64,000 bases of DNA from contig CP042279.1 in assembly GCA_007858575.1 (NCBI GenBank), positions 868,001 through 932,000 of the forward strand, in the 5' to 3' direction. The notes under the pieces were generated by a model. The model saw nothing but the letters and a program-made list of their open reading frames with translations, made no database searches and was not told where the DNA came from. The DNA comes from Streptomyces sp. WAC08241 (lineage in GTDB: Bacteria > Actinomycetota > Actinomycetes > Streptomycetales > Streptomycetaceae). The translations under genes and the position numbers were made by a program. Below are positions 14,833 through 31,846 of the stretch, in pieces. Numbering within the stretch: position 1 is the stretch's first letter; each line of letters begins with the position of its first letter.

Positions 14833-16115
14833 CCATGAGCAAGATCCTGATCCGCGGGGCGAAGGTACTGGGCGGCGAGCCGCAGGACGTCCTGATCGAC
14901 GGCGAGACCGTCGCGGAGGTCGGCACCGGCCTCTCCGCCGAGGGCGCGACCGTGATCGAGGCCGACGGGCAGGTCCTCCTGCCGGGTCTGGTCGACCTCC
15001 ACACCCACCTGCGCGAGCCCGGCCGCGAGGACTCCGAGACCGTCCTCACCGGCACCCGCGCCGCCGCCGTCGGCGGCTACACCTCCGTCTTCGCCATGGC
15101 CAACACCACCCGGTCGCCGACACCGCCGGCGTCGTCGAGCAGATCTACCGGCTCGGCCAGGAGCACGGCTACTGCGACGTGCAGCCCATCGGCGCCGTCA
15201 CCGTCGGCCTGGAGGGCAAGAAGCTCGCCGAGCTCGGCGCCATGCACGACTCCGCCGCCGGCGTCACCGTCTTCTCCGACGACGGCAAGTGCGTCGACGA
15301 CGCCGTGATCATGCGCCGCGCCCTGGAGTACGTGAAGGCCTTCGGCGGCGTCGTCGCCCAGCACGCCCAGGAGCCCCGCCTCACCGAGGGCGCCCAGATG
15401 AACGAGGGCGTCGTCTCCGCCGAACTCGGCCTCGGCGGCTGGCCCGCCGTCGCCGAGGAGTCGATCATCGCCCGCGACGTCCTCCTCGCCGAGCACGTCG
15501 GCTCCCGCGTCCACATCTGCCACTCTCTCCACCGCCGGCTCCGTCGAGATCGTCCGCTGGGCCAAGTCCCGCGGCATCGACGTCACCGCCGAGGTCACCC
15601 CGCACCACCTCCTCCTCACGGACGAGCTGGTCCGCTCGTACAACCCGGTCTACAAGGTCAACCCGCCGCTGCGCACCGAGAAGGACGTCTCGCGCTCCGC
15701 GAGGCGCTGGCCGACGGCACGATCGACATCGTCGCCACCGACCACGCCCCGCACCCGCACGAGGACAAGGACTGCGAGTGGGCCGCGGCCGCCATGGGCA
15801 TGGTCGGCCTGGAGACCGCCCTCCGTCGTCCAGCAGACGATGGTCGAGACCGGACTCTCGACTGGGCCGGCGTCGCCGACCGCATGTCCTTCGCCCCCGC
15901 CCGCATCGGCCGGGCCAAGGGCCACGGACGCCCCGTCTCGGCTGGTGAGCCCGCGAACCTGACCCTGGTCGATCCGGCTTACCGTGGAGTCGTGGACCCC
16001 GCGGACTTCGCCTCCCGCAGCCGCAACACCCCTACGAGGGCCGCGAGCTGCCGGGACGCGTCACCCACACCTTCTGCGGGGCCGGGCAACGGTCGTGGAC
16101 GGGAAGCTGGCGTGA
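14829..16115 (+). CDS. pyrC: Dihydroorotase
   Basis: Zinc amidohydrolase closing carbamoyl aspartate to dihydroorotate. The metal motif [10 protein letters not shown] lies near the N-terminus. [11 protein letters not shown], the His in [18 protein letters not shown] and [10 protein letters not shown] with catalytic Asp follow. The product is about 430 residues. It carries the most breaks of the pyr genes (about 15107, 15530, 15690, 15826, 15853, 16028 and 16068). The start may be GTG 14829, overlapping the pyrB stop, or ATG 14835; GAGGAG at 14818 suits both. The stop overlaps the next gene. Confidence 0.94.
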
Positions 16116-16683
16116 CACCACTCATCGCAATCGCCGCAGAGGCAGCCGAACAGAAGTCGGCGGAGGTGACCGACTGGGCCGGAAGGATCGGCTGGGTCGC
16201 CGGACTGCTGCTCTTCGTCGCCTTCGTGTACTGGCTCATGCGCCAGGGATGGAAGTGGCGCGGCAGCCTCCAGTCCGACCTCCCCGCACTGCCCACCGCG
16301 CCGGAGACGGCCGGTGCGGCGAAACTGACCCTCAGCGGGCGCTACCACGGGTCCACGACCGCCGGGCAGTGGCTCGACCGGATCGTCGCCCACGGCCTCG
16401 GCACCCGCAGCCGCGTCGAGCTCACGCTCACCGACGCCGGATCGCGGTCGTCCGCCCCGGGGCGAACGACTTCTTCGTCCCGGCCGACGCCCTGCGCGAG
16501 GCGCGCCTCGACAAGGGCATCGCCGGCAAGGTCCTCGCCGAGGGCGGGCTCCTGATCGTCACCTGGGAGCACGGCGGCACCCTCCTCGACTCCGGCTTCA
16601 GGTCCGACCGGGCGGCGGAACACACCGCCTGGGTCGAGACCGTCAACTCCATGATCAGCGCAACGGAAGGCATCGCACGATGA
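16112..16683 (+). CDS. Conserved membrane protein of actinobacterial pyr operons
   Basis: About 190 residues. One transmembrane helix ([18 protein letters not shown]) near the N-terminus is followed by a globular domain with the blocks [21 protein letters not shown] and [20 protein letters not shown]. Function is unknown. The same position between pyrC and carA is held by a membrane protein in mycobacteria (Rv1382, from memory), which suggests a conserved link to pyrimidine synthesis. GTG 16112 overlaps the pyrC stop, and the stop overlaps carA. One G is lost near 16441. Confidence 0.85.
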
Positions 16684-17846
16684 CGACCTCCACCCAGGGA
16701 GGCGCCTCGCAGAGGCAGAAGGCGGCCCCGCCGTACTCGTCCTGGAGGACGGCCGCATCTTCCGCGGCCGCGCCTACGGGGCCGTGGGGAGACCTTCGGC
16801 GAGGCCGTGTTCTCCACCGGCATGACCGGCTACCAGGAGACCCTCACCGACCCGTCCTACCACCGCCAGGTCGTGGTCATGACGGCCCCGCACGTCGGGA
16901 ACACCGGCGTCAACGACGAGGACCCCGAGTCCGGTCGCATCTGGGTCTCCGGCTACGTCGTCCGCGACCCCGCCCGCGTCTCCTCCAACTGGCGCGCGCG
17001 CCGCTCGCTCGACGAGGAGCTGGCGCGCCAGGGCGTCGTCGGGATCTCCGGCGTCGACACCCGCGCCCTCACCCGTCACCTGCGCGAGCGCGGCGCCATG
17101 CGCGTCGGCATCTTCTCCGGCGACGCCTGGACGGGCGTCCGCGACGAGGCCCTGCTCGCCAAGGTCAAGGCGCAGCCCGAGATGAAGGGCACGAACCTCT
17201 CCGCCGAGGTCGCCACCAAGGAGACGTACGTCGTCCCCGCGGTCGGCGAGAAGAAGTTCACGGTCGCGGCGATCGACCTCGGCATCAAGGGCATGACCCC
17301 GCACCGGATGGCCGAGCGCGGCATCGAGGTCCACGTCCTGCCCGCCACCGCCACCGCCGAGGACGTCTACGCCGTCCGGCCCGACGGGGTGTTCTTCTCC
17401 AACGGCCCCGGCGACCCGGCCACCGCCGACGGTCCCGTCGCCCTCATGCGGTCCGTCCTGGAGCGCAAGACGCCGCTCTTCGGCATCTGCTTCGGCAACC
17501 AGATCCTGGGCCGGGCGCTCGGCTTCGGCACGTACAAGCTGAAGTACGGCCACCGGGGCATCAACCAGCCGGTCCAGGACCGCACCACCGGCAAGGTCGA
17601 GGTCACTGCGCACAACCACGGCTTCGCCGTGGACGCGCCCTCGACAAGGTCTCCGACACCCCTTCGGGCGCGCCGAGGTCTCCCACGTCTGTCTCAACGA
17701 CAACGTCGTGGAGGGCCTCCAGTTGCTCGACCGGCCGGCCTTCTCGGTGCAGTACCACCCCGAGGCGGCGGCGGGCCCGCACGACGCCGCGTACCTCTTC
17801 GACCGCTTCACGTCTTTGATGGAAACCGCCCTGATGGAGGCCGAGC

Positions 17847-17854
<8 letters not shown>
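16680..17854 (+). CDS. carA: Carbamoyl phosphate synthase, small (glutaminase) subunit
   Basis: Hydrolyses glutamine and feeds ammonia to CarB. The N-terminal block [18 protein letters not shown] and the glutaminase nucleophile in [12 protein letters not shown] are clear, with the catalytic His/Glu in [11 protein letters not shown]. The corrected protein is about 390 residues. Indels occur near 16744, 16790, 17638 and 17664. ATG 16680 overlaps the preceding stop. carB starts at 17847, inside the last codons of carA, a coupled arrangement typical of these two subunits. Confidence 0.96.
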
Positions 17855-21153
<3,299 letters not shown>

Positions 21154-21167
21154 CAGCCCGTACGGAG

Positions 21168-21203
21168 AAGGGGGACACCGGCCACAGCGCGGTGTCCCCT
21201 CTT
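21168..21203 (+). terminator. Hairpin between carB and pyrD
   Basis: GGGGGACACCG pairs with CGGTGTCCCC around a short loop, about 15 bases after the carB stop and just before pyrD. It could be a terminator or an internal attenuator/processing site, since pyr genes continue downstream. Confidence 0.55.
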
Positions 21204-21231
21204 CATGACCGAACAAGGGATATTTCGGACG

Positions 21232-22336
<1,105 letters not shown>

Positions 22337-22340
<4 letters not shown>

Positions 22341-23169
22341 CGCCCTCCTTCGGATCCCGCCTGCGCTCCGCCATGGACGAGCGCGGCCCGCTCTGCGTCG
22401 GCATCGACCCGCACGCCGCCCTGCTCGACTCCTGGGGCCTCACCGATGACATCGCCGGTCTGGAGCGCTTCACCTTCACCGTCGTCGAGGCCCTCGCCGG
22501 AACCGTGGCCGTCTTCAAGCCCCAGGCGGCCTTCTTCGAGCGCTTCGGCTCGCGCGGCGTCGCCGTCCTGGAGCGCGCCGTCTCCGACCTGCGCGCGGCG
22601 GGCGGCCTGGTCGTCATGGACGCCAAGCGCGGGGACATCGGCTCCACCATGGCCGCCTACGCCGAGGCCTTCCTGCGCAAGGAGTCCCCGCTCTTCTCCG
22701 ACGCGCTCACGGTCTCCCCGTACCTCGGCTACGGCTCCTCCAGCCGGCCGTCGACCTGGCCCGCGCGTCCGGCGCCGGCCTCTTCGTCCTCGCGCTGACC
22801 TCCAATCCGGAGGGGAGCGAGGTCCAGCGGGCCGTCCGCGAGGACGGGCGGACGATCGGCGCGACGATGCTCGCCCACCTGGCCGAGGAGAACGCGGGGA
22901 GACCCCCATGGGCTCCTTCGGCGCGGTCGTCGGCGCCACCCTCGGCGACCTGTCCTCCTTCGACCTGGACATCAACGGCCCCTCCTGGCCCCCGGCATCG
23001 GCGCCCAGGGCGCGACCCCGCCGACCTCCCCGCCGTCTTCGGCGCGGCGGTCCGCAACGTCGTCCCGAACGTCAGCCGCGGGGTCCTGCGGCACGGTCCG
23101 GACGCCACTGCCCTGCGGGACTCGGCGCTCCGGTACGCGGACGAGATCCGCGCGGCCGTCGGCGCCTGA
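22337..23169 (+). CDS. pyrF: Orotidine 5'-phosphate decarboxylase, type 2
   Basis: Decarboxylates OMP to UMP, the last step encoded in the operon. The catalytic Lys/Asp cluster is [28 protein letters not shown] opens the barrel, and [12 protein letters not shown] and [11 protein letters not shown] are later blocks. About 278 residues after correcting one-base losses near 22740, 22898, 22985 and 23012. GTG 22337 overlaps the pyrD stop. A strong hairpin with T-run follows about 120 bases later. Confidence 0.94.
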
Positions 23170-23286
23170 TCCCCGGCGGGACCAATCCGCAGGTCGGAGC
23201 GGATCGGGCCGGTTCCCGGGCCCGCTCCGGCCGGTCCTCCCGCCACTTGACGAAATCTTGGCCCAAAACCCGGTCGTTATGCCGGG

Positions 23287-23321
23287 AAAGTCCTGGTCGG
23301 TCGATGCTGACCAGGACTTTT
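23287..23321 (+). terminator. Intrinsic terminator after the pyr operon
   Basis: AAAGTCCTGGTC (23287-23298) pairs perfectly with GACCAGGACTTT (23309-23320), ten-base loop, followed by another T. The A and T tails make it work in either direction. It lies in the 309-base gap between pyrF and mihF. Confidence 0.85.
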
Positions 23322-23333
23322 CCGCTGTTCTCG

Positions 23334-23362
23334 TTGACTGGAGCGGCCTCGGCCGCTAGTCT
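23334..23362 (+). promoter_or_regulatory. mihF promoter
   Basis: TTGACT (23334-23339) and TAGTCT (23357-23362) are separated by exactly 17 bases, about 115 bases upstream of mihF. This is a close match to a principal-sigma promoter and independent of the pyr operon. Confidence 0.7.
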
Positions 23363-23478
23363 CCGGGGCAGAGCAGGCGTTCAGCGGCCACTGCGCTGAC
23401 CGTTGCTCCACTGGTGCGGGGCGATTAGGTTCCTCACCGGTCCGTATCCGACAGATCGACATCCGAGGTGACGTAGGC

Positions 23479-23801
23479 GTGGCTCTTCCGCCCCTTACCC
23501 TGAACAGCGCGCAGCCGCGCTCGAGAAGGCCGCCGCGGCTCGCCGGGAGCGGGCCGAGGTCAAGAATCGACTCAAGCACTCCGGCGCATCCCTCCACGAC
23601 GTCATCAAGACGGGCCAGGAGAACGACGTCATCGGCAAGATGAAGGTCTCCGCGCTCCTGGAGTCCCTGCCGGGCGTGGGCAAGGTCCGCGCCAAGCAGA
23701 TCATGGAGCGGCTCGGCATCTCCGAGAGCCGCCGGGTGCGCGGTCTCGGCTCCAACCAGATCGCCTCCCTGGAGCGGGAGTTCGGCTCCACCGGCGCCTG
23801 A
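23479..23801 (+). CDS. mihF: Integration host factor, actinobacterial type (sIHF/mIHF)
   Basis: Small nucleoid-associated protein that binds DNA without sequence specificity and, in S. coelicolor, affects sporulation and antibiotic production. The 107-residue product reads VALPPLTPEQRAAALEKAA at the start. It has the helix-two-turn-helix region around VSALLESLPGVGKVRAKQI and MERLGISESRRVRGLGSNQ. One C is lost near 23500. It has its own promoter and lies upstream of gmk, as in other actinobacteria. Confidence 0.95.
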
Positions 23802-23873
23802 CCTTTCGGGACATTCCCGGCATGAGGCGTCCTCCCTGCGCAAGCAGGGGTGAACCACTGGAATAATCGCTGC

Positions 23874-24493
23874 ATGGCAGCAGAGGTACGTCTGCGGCTG
23901 ACTGTGCTCTCCGGCTCCTCCGGGGTCGGCAAGAGCACGGTCGTCGCGCATATGCGCAAGGTCCACCCCGAGGTCTGGCTCTCGGTGTCGGCGACGACGC
24001 GGAAGCCCCGCCCCGGCGAGAAGCACGGCGTCCACTACTTCTTCGTGACGGACGACGAGTTCGACAAGCTGATCGCCAACGGTGAGCTCCTCGAATGGGC
24101 CGAGTTCGCGGGCAACCGCTACGGCACCCCGCGCGGCGCGGTCCTCGACCGCCTCGACTCCGGCGAGCCCGTCCTCCTGGAGATCGACCTCCAGGGCGCC
24201 CGCCAGGTGAAGGACTCCATGCCGGAGTCCCAGCTCGTCTTCCTGGCCCCGCCGAGCTGGGACGAGCTGGTCCGCCGCCTCACCGGCCGCGGCACCGAGT
24301 CCCCGAGGTCATCGAGCGCCGCCTGGACGCCGCGAAGGTCGAGCTGGCTGCCGAGGCCGAGTTCGACACCACCCTCGTCAACACCTCCGTCGAGGACGTG
24401 GCGCGCGAGCTGCTAACGTTGATGCTGCTGTCTTCTGGGAATGATCCCCAGGCCCCTGCAGTGTGTCTGATCTTTTCCATCTTCGGAAGGTAG
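23874..24493 (+). CDS. gmk: Guanylate kinase
   Basis: Phosphorylates GMP to GDP. The P-loop is [37 protein letters not shown] (GMP binding), GNRYGTP and [13 protein letters not shown] are family blocks. One C is lost near 24302. The corrected C-terminus runs past the usual end (ARELLTLM) by about 20 residues to a TAG at 24491-24493, three bases before rpoZ; whether that tail is real or a further indel hides an earlier stop is open. ATG 23874 is used because homologues start close to RLTVLSG. Confidence 0.93.
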
Positions 24494-24496
24494 AGC

Positions 24497-24769
24497 GTGT
24501 CCTCTTCCATCACCGCGCCCGAGGGCATCATCAACCCGCCGATCGACGAGCTGCTCGAGGCCACCGACTCGAAGTACAGCCTCGTGATCTACGCGGCCAA
24601 GCGCGCGCGTCAGATCAACGCGTACTACTCCCAGCTCGGCGAGGGCCTGCTGGAGTACGTGGGTCCGCTCGTCGACACCCACGTCCACGAGAAGCCGCTC
24701 TCGATCGCCCTGCGCGAGATCAACGCGGGTCTGCTGACGTCCGAGGCCATCGAGGGCCCGGCGCAGTAA
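24497..24769 (+). CDS. rpoZ: RNA polymerase omega subunit
   Basis: Binds beta-prime and stabilises RNA polymerase. The intact 90-residue protein contains [20 protein letters not shown] and [15 protein letters not shown], then an acidic EYVGPLV and [14 protein letters not shown]. The GTG start at 24497 follows the gmk stop at once, so both are co-transcribed. A 17-bp terminator hairpin follows. Confidence 0.96.
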   Translation: MSSSITAPEGIINPPIDELLEATDSKYSLVIYAAKRARQINAYYSQLGEGLLEYVGPLVDTHVHEKPLSIALREINAGLLTSEAIEGPAQ

Positions 24770-24793
24770 GCGCGCAGCGCTTGTAACGCTTGT

Positions 24794-24832
24794 CACCACA
24801 GGCCCGGCGGACCATCCGCCGGGCCTGTGGTG
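24794..24832 (+). terminator. Terminator after rpoZ
   Basis: CACCACAGGCCCGGCGG (24794-24810) pairs perfectly with 24816-24832 around the loop ACCAT. Confidence 0.85.
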
Positions 24833-24889
24833 TCTCATGGAGTCGTACGCATCCGAGTGCGCGTCCGAGTGCGGGGAGTCGTGGAAGTC

Positions 24890-26096
24890 GTGGCAAAGCC
24901 GAAGGTCGTTCTGGGCGTCACCGGCGGCATCGCCGCCTACAAGGCGTGCGAGCTGCTCCGCCGGCTCACCGAGTCGGGCCACGACGTCCGGGTCGTGCCC
25001 ACCGACTCCGCGTTGCACTTCGTCGGCGCGGCCACCTGGTCCGCGCTCTCCGGAAACCCCGTCTCGACCGAGGTCTGGGAGTCCGTCCACGAGGTGCCGC
25101 ACGTGCGGATCGGCCAGGGCGCCGACCTCGTCGTGGTCGCCCCCGCCACCGCCGACATGCTCGCCAAGGCCGCCCACGGCCTCGCCGACGACCTCTCACC
25201 AACACGCTGCTCACCGCGCGCTGTCCCGTCGTCTTCGCCCCCGCCATGCACACCGAGATGTGGGAGCACCCGGCGACCCAGGAGAACGTGGCGACCCTGC
25301 GCCGCCGCGGCGCCGTCGTCGTCGAGCCCGCCGTCGGCCGCCTCACCGGCGCCGACACCGGCAAGGGGCGGCTGCCCGACCCCGGCGAGATCTTCGAGGT
25401 CTGCCGCCGCGTCTCGCCCGGGGCGCCACCGCCCCGACCTCGCCGGCCGCCACGTCGTCGTCAGCGCGGGCGGCACCCGCGAGCCCCTCGACCCCGTCCG
25501 CTACCTGGGCAACCGCTCCTCCGGCAAGCAGGGCTACGCCCTCGCCCGGGCCGCCGCCGCCCGGGGGCCCGGGTCACCCTCGTCGAGGCCAACACCGGCC
25601 TGCCCGACCCGGCCGGCGTCGACGTCGTCCGCGTCGGCACCGCCGTCCAGCTCCGCGAGGCCGTCCTCAAGGCCGCCGCCGACGCCGACGCCGTGGTCAT
25701 GGCGGCCGCCGTCGCCGACTTCCGCCCCGCCGTCTACGCCCCGGGCAAGATCAAGAAGAAGGGCGACGACGGCGCCCCCGTCGTCGAACTCGTCCGCAAC
25801 CCCGACGTCCTCGCCGAACTTCTCCGCCGACCGGGCCCTGCCCGGCTAGGTGGTCGTCGGCTTCGCCGCCGAGACCGACAATGTCCTCGCCAACGGACGC
25901 GAGAAGCTCGCCCGCAAGGGCTGCGACCTCCTCGTCGTCAACGAGGTGGGGAGCGCAAGACCTTCGGCTCCGAGGAGAACGAGGCCGTGGTGCTCGCCGC
26001 GGACGGCACCGAGACCCCGTGCCGTACGGACCGAAGGAAGCGCTCGCCGAGACGGTCTGGGACCTGGTCCTGCCCCGGTTGCGTCCCACCGGCTGA
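24890..26096 (+). CDS. coaBC: Phosphopantothenoylcysteine synthetase/decarboxylase (Dfp)
   Basis: Bifunctional coenzyme A biosynthesis enzyme. The N-terminal flavin decarboxylase domain has [30 protein letters not shown] and [10 protein letters not shown]. The C-terminal synthetase domain has [28 protein letters not shown] and AAAVADFRP. About 400 residues. At least seven indels (about 25196, 25411, 25427, 25568, 25822, 25948 and 26023) plus an in-frame TAG at 25847-25849, where Gln (CAG) is expected, make this the most damaged gene here. GTG 24890 ([10 protein letters not shown]) fits homologues; GTG 24881 is also in frame. Confidence 0.9.
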
Positions 26097-26383
26097 GACG
26101 GCCGGGATGTCCGGGTCTGGTCAGCCCCGGTGCGCCGCCCTCCGGGCACCGTCACCCGGGCGGAGGAGCGAAACACCCGCCCCGCGAGTGATTCGCGTCC
26201 CACCGGAGCGGCCGTCCTGCCCTTGTGCGCGGCCGGTTCCGGCCGCCGCGGGCATTCGCCAGGCGAGACACCTGGTCCATTGTCCGACCACGACCGATAG
26301 ACTGTTCGTGGAACGTCGCGGGCGCAGCCCCCGCCGGTCCGCGCCACGAGTAGCCAGCAGCCGCTGCAACCCCAGGGAGCGTT

Positions 26384-27590
<1,207 letters not shown>

Positions 27591-27603
27591 GCCCCGCAGA
27601 CGA

Positions 27604-27637
27604 CGAGGCCCGGCACCCCATGGGGCGCCGGGCCTCG
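27604..27637 (+). terminator. Terminator after metK
   Basis: CGAGGCCCGGC (27604-27614) pairs with GCCGGGCCTCG (27627-27637); the loop contains a small CCCCATGGGG palindrome. Confidence 0.8.
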
Positions 27638-27678
27638 GTCCGTCCGGGCTGTCGGTGGCGTCTGGTAGGTATGGGGCC

Positions 27679-29803
27679 GTGAGCAGCGAGAACGAGAAGC
27701 CCTCCGAGGAACCCGAGCAGCTCGCGCTCATTCGGGAGACCGTGCGGAAGGCGAAGGTGCCGAAGGCCAAGCCGCGGACCTGGCGGGGGCCGCCCTCGCC
27801 AAGGAGCTGCCCGTGGCCCGGGTCGTGGTGAACAAGGGGTGCTCCACCTCGACCAGTTCTTCGACTACGCGGTCCCCGAGGAGCTGGACGAGGCCGCCCG
27901 GCCCGGAGTGCGCGTCCGCGTGCGGTTCGGGGCCGGGGCGCACCAGGTCAAGAACGGGCGCCGGGAGGGCGGCCGGCTCATCGACGGCTTCCTCGTCGAG
28001 CGCCGGGCCGAGTCCGACTACTCCGGGCCGCTGGCCGCCCTCGCCGACGTCGTCTCCCCGGAACCGGTCCTCGGGCCCGAGCTGCTCGGCCTCGCCCGCG
28101 CCGTCGCCGACCGGTACGCCGGCAGCCTCGCCGACGTCCTCCAGCTCGCCGTGCCGCCGCGCAGCGCCGCCGCCGAGCGCCGCCCCTCCCCGGAACCGCT
28201 GCCGCCGCCGAGCGCCCCGGAGCCGGGAAGCTGGACGCGGTACGAGCAGGGGCCCGCGTTCCTGGACTCCCTCGCGCACGGCGGGGCGCCCCGCGCCGTG
28301 TGGAACGCGCTGCCGGGCCCGTACTGGGCCGAGGAGATCGCCCGGGCCGTCGCCGCGACCCTCGCCTCCGGGCGCGGCGCCCTCGTCGTCGTCCCCGACG
28401 GTCGGGCCGCCGACCGGGTCGACGCGGCCCTGACCGGCGTCCTGGGGAGGGGCGGCACGCGCTGCTCACCGCCGAGGCGGGCCCCGAGAAGCGGTACGCG
28501 CGCTGGCTCGCCGTGCGGCGCGGGGCCGTGCGGGCCGTCGTCGGCACCCGGGCCGCGATGTTCGCCCCCGTACGGGACCTCGGGCTCGTCGTCGTCTGGG
28601 ACGACGGCGACGGCAGCCACAGCGAGCCGCACGCCCCGCAGCCCCACGCGCGCGAGGTGCTCCTGCTGCGCGCCGCCCACGACCGGTGCGCTTCCTCCTG
28701 GGCAGCACGAGCTGCACCGTCGAGGCCGCCCAGCTCGTCGAGACCGGCTGGGCCCGGGCGCTGACCGCCGGACGCGAGCGGGTCCGCGCCGCCGCCCCCT
28801 GATCCGTACCGTCGGCGACGGCGAACTCGCCCGGGACGAGGCCGCGCGCGCCGCCCGGCTCCCCTCGCTCGCCTGGCAGACCGTGCGGGAGGGCCTCAAG
28901 ACCGGCCCGGTGCTCGTGCAGGTGCCCCGCCGGGGTACGTGCCGAGGCTGGCCTGCGAGCGCTGCCGGACGCCCGCCCGCTGCCGGCACTGCGCCGGGCC
29001 CCTGGAGGCCCCCGGGCAGCGGGAGCTGTGCTGCGGCTGGTGCGGGCGCGGCGCCCCGACTGGCACTGCGGTGGAGTGCGGCTCGACCCGACTGCGCGCC
29101 CAGGTGGTCGGCGCGCGGCGGACTGCCGAGGAACTCGGCCGGCCTTCCCGGCCGTGCCGGTCCGCACCTCGGGCCGTGACCACGTCCTGGACAGCGTGCC
29201 CGGGCGCCCGGCGCTCGTCGTCTCCACCCCCGGCGCCGAGCCCGTCGCCGAGGGCGGCTACGCGGCCGCCCTGCTCCTCGACGGCTGGGCCATGCTCGGC
29301 CGGCCCGACCTGCGCGCGGGCGAGGAGGCGCTGCGCCGCTGGATCGACGCGGCCTCCCTCGTGCGGGGGCAGGCCGAGGGCGGCACGGTCGTCGTGGTGG
29401 CCGAGCCGACGCTGCGGCCGGTGCAGGCGCTCGTCCGCTGGGACCCGGTCGGGCACGCCCGGCGCGAGCTGGCCGAGCGCGCCGAGCTGGCTTCCCGCCG
29501 GTCTCCCGGATGGCCGCGGTGACCGGTCCGCCGGAGGCCGTCGAGGGCTTCCTGGCGGCGGCCGCGCTGCCCCCGACGCCGAGGTCCTCGGCCCCGTGCC
29601 GCTGCCCGTGGTGCGCCCCCGGCGGCGCCCGCAGGCCCGGCGACCCGCCGCCGGGCGAGCAGTGGGAGCGGGCCCTGGTCCGGGTCCCGCCGGGCAGTGG
29701 CGCGACCCTGGCGGCGGCCCTCAAGCAGGCCCGGGCGTCCCGCCTCGCCCGCGGCGGCGGGGACCCGGTGCGGGTCCGCGTCGACCCGCCGGACATCGGC
29801 TGA
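27679..29803 (+). CDS. priA: PriA-like primosomal protein N', helicase motifs missing
   Basis: Replication-restart protein family. The N-terminal 3'-DNA-binding domain ([21 protein letters not shown]) and the zinc-binding region ([15 protein letters not shown], then [10 protein letters not shown]) are clear. At the place of the Walker A motif the sequence reads [13 protein letters not shown], with no GSGKT, so ATP-driven helicase activity is unlikely; this is known for actinobacterial PriA. About 715 residues. At least ten indels, for example near 27788, 27838, 28449, 28689, 28796, 28929, 29056, 29138, 29492 and 29570. GTG 27679 is the start. Confidence 0.9.
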
Positions 29804-29882
29804 CACCGGGGACGCTCCCGTACGGGCGGAGGGGCGGCCGACGGTACGAGACGGCCGCCCGGGCTCTCCGCGCGGACGCGAG

Positions 29883-29916
29883 ACGGCCGCCCGTCCCACG
29901 AGGGGCGGGCGGCCGT
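29883..29916. terminator. Terminator between convergent priA and HTH gene
   Basis: ACGGCCGCCCG (29883-29893) pairs with CGGGCGGCCGT (29906-29916). Confidence 0.75.
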
Positions 29917-29929
29917 GGCGTCTCGTGCG

Positions 29930-30544
<615 letters not shown>

Positions 30545-30698
30545 TCACGCTGCGGGGCGTACACGCATATGCGCGGAGCGCCCGTCCTCGCGTACGCCCC
30601 TTCCGCCCCGGGCGCCGCGCGCCGGGCGGGAGCCGCCGGGCACCGCCTAGACTGGTGCGCTGCCCCAACGCCCCCGGAGAGACAGGCAGCCGCCACCC

Positions 30699-31629
30699 AT
30701 GAAGCTCGTCTTCGCAGGCACCCCCGAGGTCGCCGTTCCCGCCCTGGACGCCCTGATCGCCTCCGGGCGGCACGAGGTGGCTGCCGTGGTCACCCGGCCC
30801 GACGCCCCGGCGGGACGCGGCCGGCGGCTCGTCGCGAGCCCGGTGGCCCAGCGGGCGGAGGAGGCGGGGTCGAGGTCCTCAAGCCGGCCAGGCCCCGGGA
30901 CGAGGACTTCCTCGCCCGGCTGCGGGAGATCGCGCCGGACTGCTGCCCGGTCGTCGCGTACGGCGCCCTGCTGCCCAAGGCCGCCCTCGACGTCCCGGCC
31001 CGCGGCTGGGTCAACCTGCACTTCTCGCTGCTGCCCGCGTGGCGCGGCGCGGCGCCCGTGCAGCACGCGCTGATGGCGGGCGACCAGGTGACCGGCGCCT
31101 CCACCTTCCCTGATCGAGGAGGGCCTCGACTCGGGCCGGTCTACGGCGTCGTCACCGAGGACGTCCGCCCGACCGACACCAGCGGCGACCTGCTGACCCG
31201 GCTCGCCTTCGCCGGTGCCGGGCTGCTCGCCGCGACCATGGACGGCATCGAGGACGGCACGCTCCAGGCCGTCCCGCAGCCCGTCGAGGGCGTCACCCTC
31301 GCCCCGAAGATCCGGGTCGAGGACGCCCACGTCGACTTCGCGGCCCCCGCGCTCCGGGTGGACCGGGTGGTGCGCGGCTGCACCCCGGCCCCCGGCGCCT
31401 GGACCGTCTTCCGCGGCGAGCGCCTCAAGCTGATCCAGGTCACGCCCCTCCCGGACCGCACCGACCTGGCCCCCGGCGAGCTCGTGGTCGGCAAGAACAA
31501 CGTGTACGCGGGCACCGGCTCGTACGCCGTCGAACTCCTCTGGGTCCAGCCCCAGGGCAAGAAGCCGATGAAGGCCGCCGACTGGGCCCGCGGGGTCCGG
31601 ATCGCCCCGGGGAGCGACTGGGCGCGTGA
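30699..31629 (+). CDS. fmt: Methionyl-tRNA formyltransferase
   Basis: Formylates initiator Met-tRNA using 10-formyl-THF. Family blocks are [18 protein letters not shown], the catalytic [19 protein letters not shown], and GEGLDSGPV-like substrate-binding sequence. The C-terminal OB-fold domain includes KLIQVTPLP and [12 protein letters not shown]. About 310 residues after correcting losses near 30868, 31107 and 31610. ATG 30699 follows GGAGAGACAGG. The stop TGA at 31627-31629 separates it from rsmB by about 215 bases of Gly/Pro-rich sequence. Confidence 0.94.
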
Positions 31630-31846
31630 GCCCGGCCGGGGCCCGGGAGGCGGCTCCCCGCCGGTCGTCGGCGCCGGGGCCGGGGCGGGTCACCGGCGGC
31701 ACCGGGCCCGGGCCGGTCCCGGTCGGGCGCGGCGGCGACCGGGCGGCGCCGCAGCCGTCGTCCGGACCGGGCGGGCCGCCGGGCCCGCCCCGCGGAGGGA
31801 CTACGCTGGAGGGTTCGACCTCGTCATTTCGTCACGCGGAGCACCT

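Noticed and set aside
25847..25849. TAG read as pyrrolysine or another recoding event
   Set aside because: It falls in the most error-dense gene, at a position where Gln is expected, with no recoding signals.
26097..26383. SAM riboswitch upstream of metK
   Set aside because: I could not find the conserved core blocks of a SAM riboswitch; the region shows only GC-rich sequence and a possible TAGACT -10.
31630..31846. Additional small gene between fmt and rsmB
   Set aside because: The open frames are Gly/Pro/Arg low-complexity sequence without a ribosome binding site or recognisable family.
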